Shown piece after piece: positions 37,316-43,824 of a DNA stretch of 64,000 nucleotides (its first letter is position 1; every line of letters starts with the position of its first letter). The notes beneath the pieces are model-generated. The model was not told where the DNA came from and did not search any database. It saw only the letters and a list, made by a program, of their open reading frames with translations. A program made the position numbers and the translations under genes. The DNA comes from 2-02-FULL-55-14 sp964581115 (GTDB lineage Bacteria > Bacteroidota > Ignavibacteria > UBA10030), in assembly GCA_964581115.1 (NCBI GenBank), contig CAZOMY010000001.1:372001-436000 (forward strand), read 5' to 3'.

Positions 37316-37936
37316 CTACAGGCCGGCGGACTCAACCGGAATCAGGATCTCGTTCCGACGAAAGAACGAAGGAACGAACGGAGGGTTGTATCTCGCAATG
37401 ATCGGGTCGCCCGCAACCTTGAGGCCTTGCGTTGAGATCCAAACGCGCAGCGCTTCGGCGTGCTCTTGGAAGTTCTCGTCGGTCCAGCGACCGGAAAAAC
37501 TGATGGCTGCCAAGGTGCGAGCCGGAACTTCCGTGAGGGTCACCCGTGCATCGTTGGGAACGGGGAGCGATTCCATCGTGAATTCAGAAGGCATCATAAA
37601 GGTGACGCGGAACGAGCCGCCTTTCCTCTCCGAGGTCACTGGAGCAGTCATCTCGATCTTCCGCGACATCTCCGTGGTCACCGGAGCCGTCATGTCGATC
37701 TTCTGACGCACCGTATTCCCGCCAAAAATGTATCCAGCAAGGCGACGGAATCCCTCGTTCGAGGCCTCGTCGTGGTCCAGCCCATCGACCGTTGTCTCGG
37801 CAACAATGTAGGGCTCGTAGCGACGGATCTCATACTCCTTGTCTTTCTTCAGGACGGTATGTTTCGGTTCTTCGGCTGCCACCGTCGTTACTCCCAGTGA
37901 TCCCAGTATGGCGACACACAACGATTTCATGCGCAT
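37316..37936 (-). CDS. SOUL family heme-binding protein, exported
   Basis: This 206-residue protein starts at ATG 37936, seven bases after GAGAGG, with a signal peptide (KSLCVAILGSLGVTTVAAEE). SOUL/HEBP motifs are clear: EYEIRRYEPYIVAETTV, FRRLAGYIFGGN, KIDMTAPVTTE repeated as KIEMTAPVTSE, and VTFMMPSEFTMESLPVPND. SOUL proteins bind heme or tetrapyrroles through a hydrophobic cleft. It precedes the haloperoxidase-like gene. The cell's own heme pathway lies further along this window, but no direct link is shown. Confidence 0.92.
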   Translation of the reverse strand: MRMKSLCVAILGSLGVTTVAAEEPKHTVLKKDKEYEIRRYEPYIVAETTVDGLDHDEASNEGFRRLAGYIFGGNTVRQKIDMTAPVTTEMSRKIEMTAPVTSERKGGSFRVTFMMPSEFTMESLPVPNDARVTLTEVPARTLAAISFSGRWTDENFQEHAEALRVWISTQGLKVAGDPIIARYNPPFVPSFFRRNEILIPVESAGL

Positions 37937-38172
37937 CTGCTGTCCTCTCGAACAATCGAACGCCTATGAAAAGGCATTTTTCGGACGTGGAGTTCCTTGT
38001 GGTGCACACACGGAGCCCTTTTTGAAAAGGAGCCGCATGACGAATTCGCGGCAAATCGGGCATCGGCGGCCAAGCGGACGACTATGAGTGAAAGCACCAC
38101 TGGGCCGCGGTGGGATCGAACCATCGCTCCTCGCCTCGACCCGCCAGAAAGCACGCGTCCCGCTACGCTCCT

Positions 38173-38360
38173 TTGAAGCTTTGCGGGACACTGAAAGTTG
38201 CATTGAGGATCTGATCAGCGAAGGCTATGGACGAAGCCTCCGTGCCAACTCGTGAAGCAGACGTGGTACTGAAAAATGGCAACGGACACCAGCTCACCGA
38301 GGGATACCTGCAAAACCTTCGTGCCCCATCCTGAAGCAGACGGGGCACTCAAAACACCAA
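38173..38360. repeat. Degenerate ~80-base repeats in the intergenic stretch 37937-38484
   Basis: TGAAGC recurs at about 38174, 38252 and 38332, each followed by a similar block: GAAGCAGACGTGGTACTGAAAA in the second unit, GAAGCAGACGGGGCACTCAAAA in the third and a weaker version in the first. Units two and three also share a preceding CGTGCC. Spacing is 78-80 bases. No credible gene lies between 37937 and 38484; the stretch holds these units, a hairpin, a tRNA 3' copy and a palindrome. Confidence 0.55.
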
Positions 38361-38406
38361 CGCACTTAGCTTCGTCCCTTCGGGTCTCGGCAAGTGCGGG
38401 TGTTTT
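38351..38406. terminator. Strong hairpin after the tRNA-Phe 3' copy
   Basis: AAAACACC (38351-38358) pairs with GGTGTTTT (38399-38406) and CGCACTT (38361-38367) pairs with AAGTGCG (38392-38398), with a two-base bulge. The 15-bp stem ends in GTTTT on both strands, as in a bidirectional intrinsic terminator. On the minus strand it begins immediately at the CCA of the tRNA 3' copy, as expected for the terminator of an ancestral tRNA gene. Confidence 0.65.
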
Positions 38407-38425
38407 GGTGGACGGGGACGGAATC
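38405..38425 (-). pseudogene. Partial copy of the tRNA-Phe 3' end, with encoded CCA
   Basis: GTGGACGGGGACGGAATC (38408-38425) is identical to 38786-38803, the 3' 17 bases of tRNA-Phe plus one flanking base; TTTT follows one mismatch later in both. Read on the minus strand this copy ends CCCGTCC-A-CCA, whereas the intact gene ends CCCGTCC-A-CGA. It therefore looks like the original 3' end of a tRNA, 378 bases from the present one. Confidence 0.75.
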
Positions 38426-38498
38426 CCTGCCCGACTCGCTGACGCAAGTCAGGCAGGCGGGCCCGCCTGCCCGGCTGACGCCGGTCAGTCGGGCAGGG
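38425..38498. repeat. Nested palindromic repeat
   Basis: CCCTGCCCGACT (38425-38436) pairs with AGTCGGGCAGGG (38487-38498); inside lie GCTGACG/GTCAG segments and the central palindrome GGCAGGCGGGCCCGCCTGCC. The repeat abuts the tRNA 3' copy at one end and supplies the last codons and stop of the GIY-YIG gene at the other. A related GCCTGCCGC/GCGGCAGGC pair occurs at 54966-55009. Confidence 0.85.
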
Positions 38499-38739
38499 AA
38501 CCGCCGAACTTCTTTCGAAGCCATCTACGGCCAGCCGAAGACTTCAAGTACTTCTCCCGCCGTCGAGCGGCCTGAAGCGAGCCCACAACCTCCGAATACA
38601 CAATGCTCAGAGGACGATGGGCCTTGGTCGACCGAACCTTCCCGGCCGCATGATCACCGAAACGTCGGATGACATCCAACGCCATGCCAACATAATGAAA
38701 ACGTCCTTCGTCGCCTTCAAGCACGTAGACGTTCCACAT
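38485..38739 (-). CDS. GIY-YIG nuclease-like small protein (UPF0213/YhbQ type)
   Basis: This 84-residue protein starts at ATG 38739 (MWNVYVLEGDEGRFHYVGMA). It is a minimal GIY-YIG domain: VYV (4-6) and YVG (16-18) replace the name-giving triplets, with R25, H30 and metal-ligand E62 (ARRREKYLKS) in place. Such single-domain proteins occur widely in Bacteroidota and are often strain-variable; nuclease activity is inferred. It lies between the intact tRNA-Phe and a copy of its 3' end, and its C-terminus (GGSLPD) is encoded by a palindromic repeat. Confidence 0.85.
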   Translation of the reverse strand: MWNVYVLEGDEGRFHYVGMALDVIRRFGDHAAGKVRSTKAHRPLSIVYSEVVGSLQAARRREKYLKSSAGRRWLRKKFGGSLPD

Positions 38740-38760
38740 CTGACCCCTCCGTTCAAAGCC

Positions 38761-38782
38761 AATGGCCCCCGGGGGGGCCATT
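38761..38782. terminator. Hairpin immediately downstream of tRNA-Phe
   Basis: AATGGCCCC and GGGGCCATT form a GC-rich stem over 22 bases, four bases past the tRNA end on the minus strand. On the plus strand it is followed by TTCG. It could trim or terminate the tRNA transcript before the GIY-YIG gene. Confidence 0.6.
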
Positions 38783-38786
38783 TTCG

Positions 38787-38859
38787 TGGACGGGGACGGA
38801 ATCGAACCGCCGACACATGGATTTTCAGTCCATTGCTCTACCAACTGAGCTACCCGTCC
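38787..38859 (-). tRNA. tRNA-Phe (GAA)
   Basis: A 73-base cloverleaf folds fully: acceptor GGACGGG/CCCGTCC, D-arm GCTC-AGTTGGTA-GAGC, anticodon arm ATGGA-CTGAAAA-TCCAT with anticodon GAA, variable GTGTC, and T-arm GGCGG-TTCGATT-CCGTC with one G-T pair. The discriminator is A. CCA is not encoded; CGA follows instead. Partial copies of this gene lie on both sides. Confidence 0.97.
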
Positions 38860-38882
38860 AGGGTAGTACTTCTACACAACCG

Positions 38883-38968
38883 GTCCATTGCTCTGGCAAT
38901 CCGTCACCGACTCCGTCGGCGACGAGACCTCGTCCCGCCACCGCCGGGACGGGCTGAGGTACCCGTCC
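38883..38968 (-). pseudogene. Relic of the tRNA-Phe 5' half, interrupted by a palindrome-rich insert
   Basis: GTCCATTGCTCT (38883-38894) is identical to 38828-38839 of the intact tRNA, and 38953-38968 matches the tRNA 5' end (38844-38859) at 14 of 16 bases. In the intact gene only four or five bases separate these blocks; here 58 bases do, full of small palindromes (ATTGC/GCAAT, GACGAG/CTCGTC, GTCCCG/CGGGAC). The match stops before the anticodon. The rest of 38969-39097 holds no gene. Confidence 0.7.
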
Positions 38969-39097
38969 GATAACTTTCGAACGTAGCAAGCGCAGGGCGC
39001 CGCTACGTTCGCACGGATTCTTCAGCTTTCCAAAGAATGTGGACCACGACGTGTCAACAACGCAATATACGACTTCTCCTCATTATCCTCAACACTT

Positions 39098-40243
39098 CTA
39101 CTGAAGCACGCCGTTGCGCTTCAGCACATCCTTCGCAATGACGAGCTTCTGGATCTCATTCGTTCCTTCAAAGATGCGGTTGATGCGTGCATCCCGATAG
39201 AACCGCTCGACCGGAAGTTCGCGCGAGTACCCCATGCCTCCATGGATCTGAACCGCCATGTCAGCCACGTGATCCAAACCTTCCGAGCAGAATAGCTTCA
39301 CCATCGCCGACTGACGCGAGATGGACTTGCCCGCCTCGTAATCGTGTGCCGTCCGGTACACGATCGACTCCATGGCATAAATAGTGGTGGCCATCTCCGC
39401 CAACATCCATTGGATCGCCTCGAATTGCGCGATCGGCACATCGAACTGCTTGCGCGTCTTGGCATACACGGTCGACTGCTCGAGCAGTTCTTTCGCGGCC
39501 CCGGTGCAGGCGGCGCCGAGCCCGAGGCGTCCGGCGTCGAGGGTCTTCATCGCCACGATGAACCCCCGGCCGTCGTCGCCGATCATGTTCTCGGCCGGCA
39601 CGCGCACATCCTGAAGCGCGATGGCTGAGGTGGCGCTCCCCCGGATCCCCATCTTCTTTTCCGGAGCTCCGGCTTCGTACCCCTTCCACGCCGTCTCGAC
39701 GACGAATCCGGTGATGCCGCGCTCCGTACGCGCGAAGACGGAGACCACGTCGGCAATGTTGCCGTTCGTGATCCACATCTTCTCGCCGTTCAGCACCCAC
39801 TCGTTGCCGTCCTTCACCGCCTTCGTGCGCAGATTGAACGAGTCTGAACCGGCCATGACCTCGGTCAATGCGAAAGCGCCGATCTTCTTCCCCTCAGCCA
39901 ACGGCACGAGGTATTTCTGCTTCAGCGCCTCGCTGCCGCCGATGAAGATGGCGTTTGCACCGATCGACTGATGCGCCCCGATGAAGGTGGCCGTCGACAT
40001 GCATCCGCGGGCCATCTCTTCCTGCATGAGGCAGTATCCAACCTCTCCGAACCCGCCACCTCCGTACTCTGGAGGGAACGAAGCTCCCAGAAAGCCCATC
40101 TCTCCCAGCTTCTTGATCAGCTCCGGCGGAAGCTGCTCATTCTCGTCGATCTGCCGGGCAATGGGCTTGATCTCAGCGTTGACAAATTCCCGGGCGGTGT
40201 CCCGGAGCATTTTCTGTTCATCGGTGAGCTCAAACAGGGCCAT
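39098..40243 (-). CDS. Acyl-CoA dehydrogenase
   Basis: This 381-residue FAD enzyme starts at ATG 40243, five bases after the SDR stop. It oxidises acyl-CoA to trans-2-enoyl-CoA in beta-oxidation or branched-chain amino-acid breakdown and passes electrons to ETF. Motifs: GAFALTEVMAGSDSFNLRTK (FAD/substrate loop), WVLNGEKMWITNG, TRKQFDVPIAQFEAIQWMLA, VQIHGGMGYSRELPVERFYR, and the catalytic-base region RIFEGTNEIQKLVIAKDVL with Glu in FEGTNE. Length and motifs fit short-chain members. It forms a two-gene operon with the SDR. Confidence 0.93.
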   Translation of the reverse strand: MALFELTDEQKMLRDTAREFVNAEIKPIARQIDENEQLPPELIKKLGEMGFLGASFPPEYGGGGFGEVGYCLMQEEMARGCMSTATFIGAHQSIGANAIFIGGSEALKQKYLVPLAEGKKIGAFALTEVMAGSDSFNLRTKAVKDGNEWVLNGEKMWITNGNIADVVSVFARTERGITGFVVETAWKGYEAGAPEKKMGIRGSATSAIALQDVRVPAENMIGDDGRGFIVAMKTLDAGRLGLGAACTGAAKELLEQSTVYAKTRKQFDVPIAQFEAIQWMLAEMATTIYAMESIVYRTAHDYEAGKSISRQSAMVKLFCSEGLDHVADMAVQIHGGMGYSRELPVERFYRDARINRIFEGTNEIQKLVIAKDVLKRNGVLQ

Positions 40244-40248
40244 GGCGA

Positions 40249-41085
40249 TCACTCGAGGGGTTTCTGGCCGATATACTGCGAAACGTCCTCAGCGCCGTCC
40301 ACCCCGATCACGTTGCCCGATACGAATCCGGCCCCGTCTTCCGACAGCAAGACGACGAGCTTTGCGATGTCTTCGGGCGTTGTCAGTCGGCCGAAAGGAT
40401 TCTTCGCCTTCGCCACGGAGAGCATCTTGTCGCTGTTCGGGATCTTGCGCAAGGCCGGCGTATCGGTCACGCCCGCCATGAGCGAATTCACCGTTATGCC
40501 GTAGGGACCCAGCTCAACCGCCAGCTGCCGGGTGTGCGACTCCAGCGCCGCTTTGGCCGCCGAGACGGCGCCGTAGTTGGGAATGATGCTGTGTCCACCC
40601 GACGACGTCATGGAGAAGATCCGCCCCCCCTTCTTCATCAAATGACGCTGCATGAGCCCCTGCGTCCAGTAGACGAGGCTGTGCGCCATGACGTCGAGCG
40701 TCATCTCCATCTGGGCGCGGCTCATCTCATCCTCCGGTTTCTTGGCAACGAACGGCTTGAGCGTTCCGAAGGCCAACGAGTGCAGCAGGACCTTGATCGA
40801 GGCGCCGTGCTCTTCCGACAGCCGCTCTTTGATGTCGTCCAGCGTCTCTTGCTGCTTGATCGGGTCGGCCGCGTTGATGTTGTAGAAGACCGCCTTGGAG
40901 CCCGCGTGCTTGATCTCTTTGATGACCTCCTGGACCATCGGCATCGTCGCCTGCCGGTCGAGGTGGACACCAAAGATGTTCATGCCGTACCGGGCGAGTT
41001 CGATGGCGGTCGCACCGCCGAATCCGCTCGAGGCGCCAAGGATCAGCGCCCAGTCTGTGGGCTTGAACCGTTTTTCGGGCTTCAT
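40249..41085 (-). CDS. SDR family oxidoreductase resembling enoyl-ACP reductase (FabI/FabL type)
   Basis: This 278-residue Rossmann protein starts at ATG 41085 behind AAGGA. It has the nucleotide-binding motif LILGASSGFGGATAIELARY, LLHSLAFGTLKPF, and a Tyr-x6-Lys pair (YGAVSAAK). Classical SDRs have Tyr-x3-Lys; Tyr-x6-Lys is the enoyl-reductase signature. The C-terminus (GLSEDGAGFVSGNVIGVDGA-like: VVLLSEDGAGFVSGNVIGVD) is usual for the fold. It should reduce trans-2-enoyl thioesters with NAD(P)H, in fatty acid synthesis or, given the acyl-CoA dehydrogenase next door, in acyl-CoA metabolism. The substrate carrier is unresolved. Confidence 0.8.
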   Translation of the reverse strand: MKPEKRFKPTDWALILGASSGFGGATAIELARYGMNIFGVHLDRQATMPMVQEVIKEIKHAGSKAVFYNINAADPIKQQETLDDIKERLSEEHGASIKVLLHSLAFGTLKPFVAKKPEDEMSRAQMEMTLDVMAHSLVYWTQGLMQRHLMKKGGRIFSMTSSGGHSIIPNYGAVSAAKAALESHTRQLAVELGPYGITVNSLMAGVTDTPALRKIPNSDKMLSVAKAKNPFGRLTTPEDIAKLVVLLSEDGAGFVSGNVIGVDGAEDVSQYIGQKPLE

Positions 41086-41135
41086 ACGGAATGGTCCTTA
41101 AGAATGATAGGCAACGGAACGGCTGACAATCTATC

Positions 41136-41229
41136 AAAAAAAGGTGGAAGGTGAAAGATGGTTCTGTGGAAGGAGATCACGAGAACCCTTCAACAACCTA
41201 CCACCTCCCTCCTTTCACCTGTTTCACCT
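41136..41229 (-). terminator. Intrinsic terminator after glmS, with a long loop
   Basis: On the minus strand, CTTTCACC/GGTGAAAG arms (right arm 41212-41228, left arm 41143-41157) are followed by seven T (plus-strand A at 41136-41142). The right arm overlaps the glmS stop codon, and about 55 bases separate the arms. It ends the DUF4783-ntrY-pgeF-glmS operon. Confidence 0.6.
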
Positions 41230-43066
41230 ATTCCACGGTCACGCTTTTTGCAAGATTGCGAGGTTGATCGACGTTCGTTCCCCGCGCGACGGCGATGTAG
41301 TACGCCAGCAGTTGGAGCGGAATGATATTCACGATCGGTCCGAAGAATCCGTAGGTCCTCGGTACCCGAATGACGTGCTCGGCCAGGGTCTCGATCTCGT
41401 GATCGTCCTCGTTCGCAATGGCGATGATCTTTCCCTTCCGGGCCCGCACCTCCTGAATGTTGCTCAGGACCTTCTCGTAGATCGCATCCTTCGGGACGAC
41501 GACCACCACCGGCATCTGTTCGTCGATCAACGCGATCGGACCGTGCTTCATTTCGGCGGCGGGATACCCTTCGGCGTGGATGTAGGAGATCTCCTTCAGC
41601 TTGAGCGCTCCTTCCAGCGCCACCGGGAAATTCGCCCCCCGGCCAAGGAACAGAGCATTTCGCGCATCCTTGTAGACCTCCGCGATCCGCCGGATCGCAT
41701 CAGCCTGCGCGACCACGCGCTCGACCTTGTCGGGGATCGTAGCCAGCTCCCGGGTCAGCACGCGAGCTTCCTCCTGCGAGAGGCCTCGAGCCCTCGCCAG
41801 CATGACGGTGAGGAGCGACATCGCCGTCAACTGCGACGTGAAGGCCTTCGTTGACGCCACACCGATCTCCGGACCGGCGTGCGTATAGATGCCTCCGTCG
41901 GTTTCGCGCGCGATCGTACTTCCAACGACGTTCACAATGCCGAGCGCCAGCGCCCCTTGGCGCTTCGCCTCCCGCATCGCCGCCAGCGTATCGGCTGTTT
42001 CGCCGCTTTGGCTGACCGCGAAGACCACGTCGTCGGGTCCGACGATGGGAGTGCGGTAGCGATACTCGGAGGCATACTCGACCTCGACAGGCACTTTGGC
42101 GATCTGCTCGAGCATATATTCGCCGACAAGACCGGCGTGCCATGACGTCCCGCAACCCAGAAAGATGATGCGGCGTGCCTTCACCAACCGATCGTGCACG
42201 TGCTCCAGTCCACCCAGCTTGACGCCGCCTTCGTCGGTCCGGAGGCGCCCTCGCATACCGTTGCGGATCGTCTCCGGCTGTTCGTGGATCTCCTTCAACA
42301 TGAAGTGCGCGAATCCGCCTCGCTCGATCTGGGATAGGTCGAACGTGACCTCTTCGATCTCCTTGGTGATCGGCATGTCATGCAGAGTGGCCGTCTTGAC
42401 GCCATCGGCCCGGACCTCGGCGATCTCGCCATCATTCAAGTAGATGACCTGACGCGTGTGCGCCACGATGGCCGCCGCATCGGAGGCCACGATCTGCTCC
42501 CCATCGCCGACGCCGATGATGAGCGGGCTGCCCAATCGGGCGGCGATCATGACCCCGGGCGACGCCTGCTCCATGACGACAAGCCCGTACGTGCCGCGCA
42601 CCTCTCGCAAAGCCGCGCTGACAGCGCTCAAGAGATCGGGCGACGTCCTTCGGAAATCCTCGATCAGGTGCGCAACGACCTCTGTGTCGGTCGCACTGCG
42701 AAAGACATGGCCCCGCGCCTGCAGCCTCGTCTTCAGCGCTGCGTGGTTCTCGATGATCCCGTTGTGGACGACCGCAATGGCCCCGGCACAATCGGTATGC
42801 GGATGCGCATTGACGTCGTTCGGTTCGCCATGCGTCGCCCAGCGCGAATGACCCATGCCCAGCGTCGCCCCCGTCAACTCGGCGTCGTTCGTCACGAGCG
42901 CCGCCAGCTCCGACACCTTGCCCGCCCGCTTCTTCACCACAATTCCCCGGGGTCTGAGGACCGCGACGCCCGCAGAATCGTATCCGCGGTATTCCAGATG
43001 CCGCAGTCCGTCCAGAATGACCGGAATCGGGTCTTTGCCCCCCACGTAGCCTACGATCCCACACAT
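41228..43066 (-). CDS. glmS: Glutamine--fructose-6-phosphate aminotransferase (isomerizing)
   Basis: This 612-residue enzyme makes glucosamine-6-phosphate from fructose-6-phosphate and glutamine, the first step to UDP-GlcNAc for peptidoglycan and lipid A. It starts at ATG 43066 behind GGAGG; after Met removal Cys2 (MCGIVGYVGG) is the amidase nucleophile. The amidotransferase half contains RWATHGEPNDVNAHPHTD and NGIIENH; two SIS domains follow (FLGCGTSWHAGLVGEYMLEQ, SQSGETADTLAAMREAK, FLGRGANFPVALEGALKLKE). The C-terminus LAKSVTVE is standard. The gene is 2 bases after pgeF. Confidence 0.98.
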   Translation of the reverse strand: MCGIVGYVGGKDPIPVILDGLRHLEYRGYDSAGVAVLRPRGIVVKKRAGKVSELAALVTNDAELTGATLGMGHSRWATHGEPNDVNAHPHTDCAGAIAVVHNGIIENHAALKTRLQARGHVFRSATDTEVVAHLIEDFRRTSPDLLSAVSAALREVRGTYGLVVMEQASPGVMIAARLGSPLIIGVGDGEQIVASDAAAIVAHTRQVIYLNDGEIAEVRADGVKTATLHDMPITKEIEEVTFDLSQIERGGFAHFMLKEIHEQPETIRNGMRGRLRTDEGGVKLGGLEHVHDRLVKARRIIFLGCGTSWHAGLVGEYMLEQIAKVPVEVEYASEYRYRTPIVGPDDVVFAVSQSGETADTLAAMREAKRQGALALGIVNVVGSTIARETDGGIYTHAGPEIGVASTKAFTSQLTAMSLLTVMLARARGLSQEEARVLTRELATIPDKVERVVAQADAIRRIAEVYKDARNALFLGRGANFPVALEGALKLKEISYIHAEGYPAAEMKHGPIALIDEQMPVVVVVPKDAIYEKVLSNIQEVRARKGKIIAIANEDDHEIETLAEHVIRVPRTYGFFGPIVNIIPLQLLAYYIAVARGTNVDQPRNLAKSVTVE

Positions 43067-43068
43067 GT

Positions 43069-43824
43069 TCACCGTCCTCCTGAAATGATGATGGCCGCCA
43101 GCATCCGCCCCGAACGGTCTCCGTCTCGACGGAATGAGTGGAACAGGTCGCTCCTGCAGATCGTGCACCGTCCGTCCACTTCGATCGCCTCTTCCGGAAT
43201 CCCGGCCATCGCGAGCTGCCGACGGTTTTCGAGGGCAAGGTCCAGTGTCGCTCGCCCGTCGCGCCGGACAACCGCCTCTCCATGAAAGAGCGCGGCAACC
43301 TCTTCGCCCACCTCATAGCAGCACGGTCCGGCAGCCGGACCGATCCAAGCACGCAGGGACCTCGTTGGAACCTTCAACTCGCTGCGCAGCCGACCGACGG
43401 CATTTGCCACGATCCGCTGTTTCGTCCCTCGCCATCCGGCGTGCACGGCGGCGATCGACAATGCGCCCTCATCCGCGAGCAGGATCGGCACACAGTCGGC
43501 CACCGAGACCGCCAGCGCCAGGTCCCGCTGAGACGTCACCAGTGCATCGCAGGAAGGATGAAGTCCCGGTCGCTCGACCACGGTCACCGTACCGGAGTGA
43601 CACTGTGCGGCAAAGGCCGTACGGCCTTCATCGGCACCGAGCGTTGAGAGGAACCGGCGCCGGTTCTCGTGTACCGCCGCGGGGTCATCACCGACATTCA
43701 GGCTGAGGCTCATGCCGAGCGGCGCCGCCGACACTCCGCCCCATCGCGTGCTCATGGCAGCCCGGACATGCGCGATGCCTGAGAAGATCGTCGTATGCAC
43801 CAATGGGACTTCGGACACGGTCAA
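43069..43824 (-). CDS. pgeF: Peptidoglycan editing factor/polyphenol oxidase, laccase-domain protein
   Basis: This 251-residue protein belongs to the YfiH/PgeF (DUF152) family, which removes wrong amino acids from UDP-MurNAc peptides in E. coli and has purine nucleoside activities elsewhere. Zn/Cu-site motifs: AAQCHSGTV, VADCVPILL, AAVHAGWRGT, IGPAAGPCCYEVG and CTICRSDLFHSFRRDG. The start is TTG 43824 overlapping the kinase stop, or GTG 43818; both are non-ATG. Its place between a kinase and glmS supports a cell-wall role. Confidence 0.92.
   Translation of the reverse strand: MTVSEVPLVHTTIFSGIAHVRAAMSTRWGGVSAAPLGMSLSLNVGDDPAAVHENRRRFLSTLGADEGRTAFAAQCHSGTVTVVERPGLHPSCDALVTSQRDLALAVSVADCVPILLADEGALSIAAVHAGWRGTKQRIVANAVGRLRSELKVPTRSLRAWIGPAAGPCCYEVGEEVAALFHGEAVVRRDGRATLDLALENRRQLAMAGIPEEAIEVDGRCTICRSDLFHSFRRDGDRSGRMLAAIIISGGR

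Noticed and set aside
38100..38185. T-arm-like sequence (GGTTCGATCCCACC on the minus strand) suggesting a second tRNA
   Set aside because: No matching acceptor, D- or anticodon arm can be formed upstream, and the T-stem has a mismatch.
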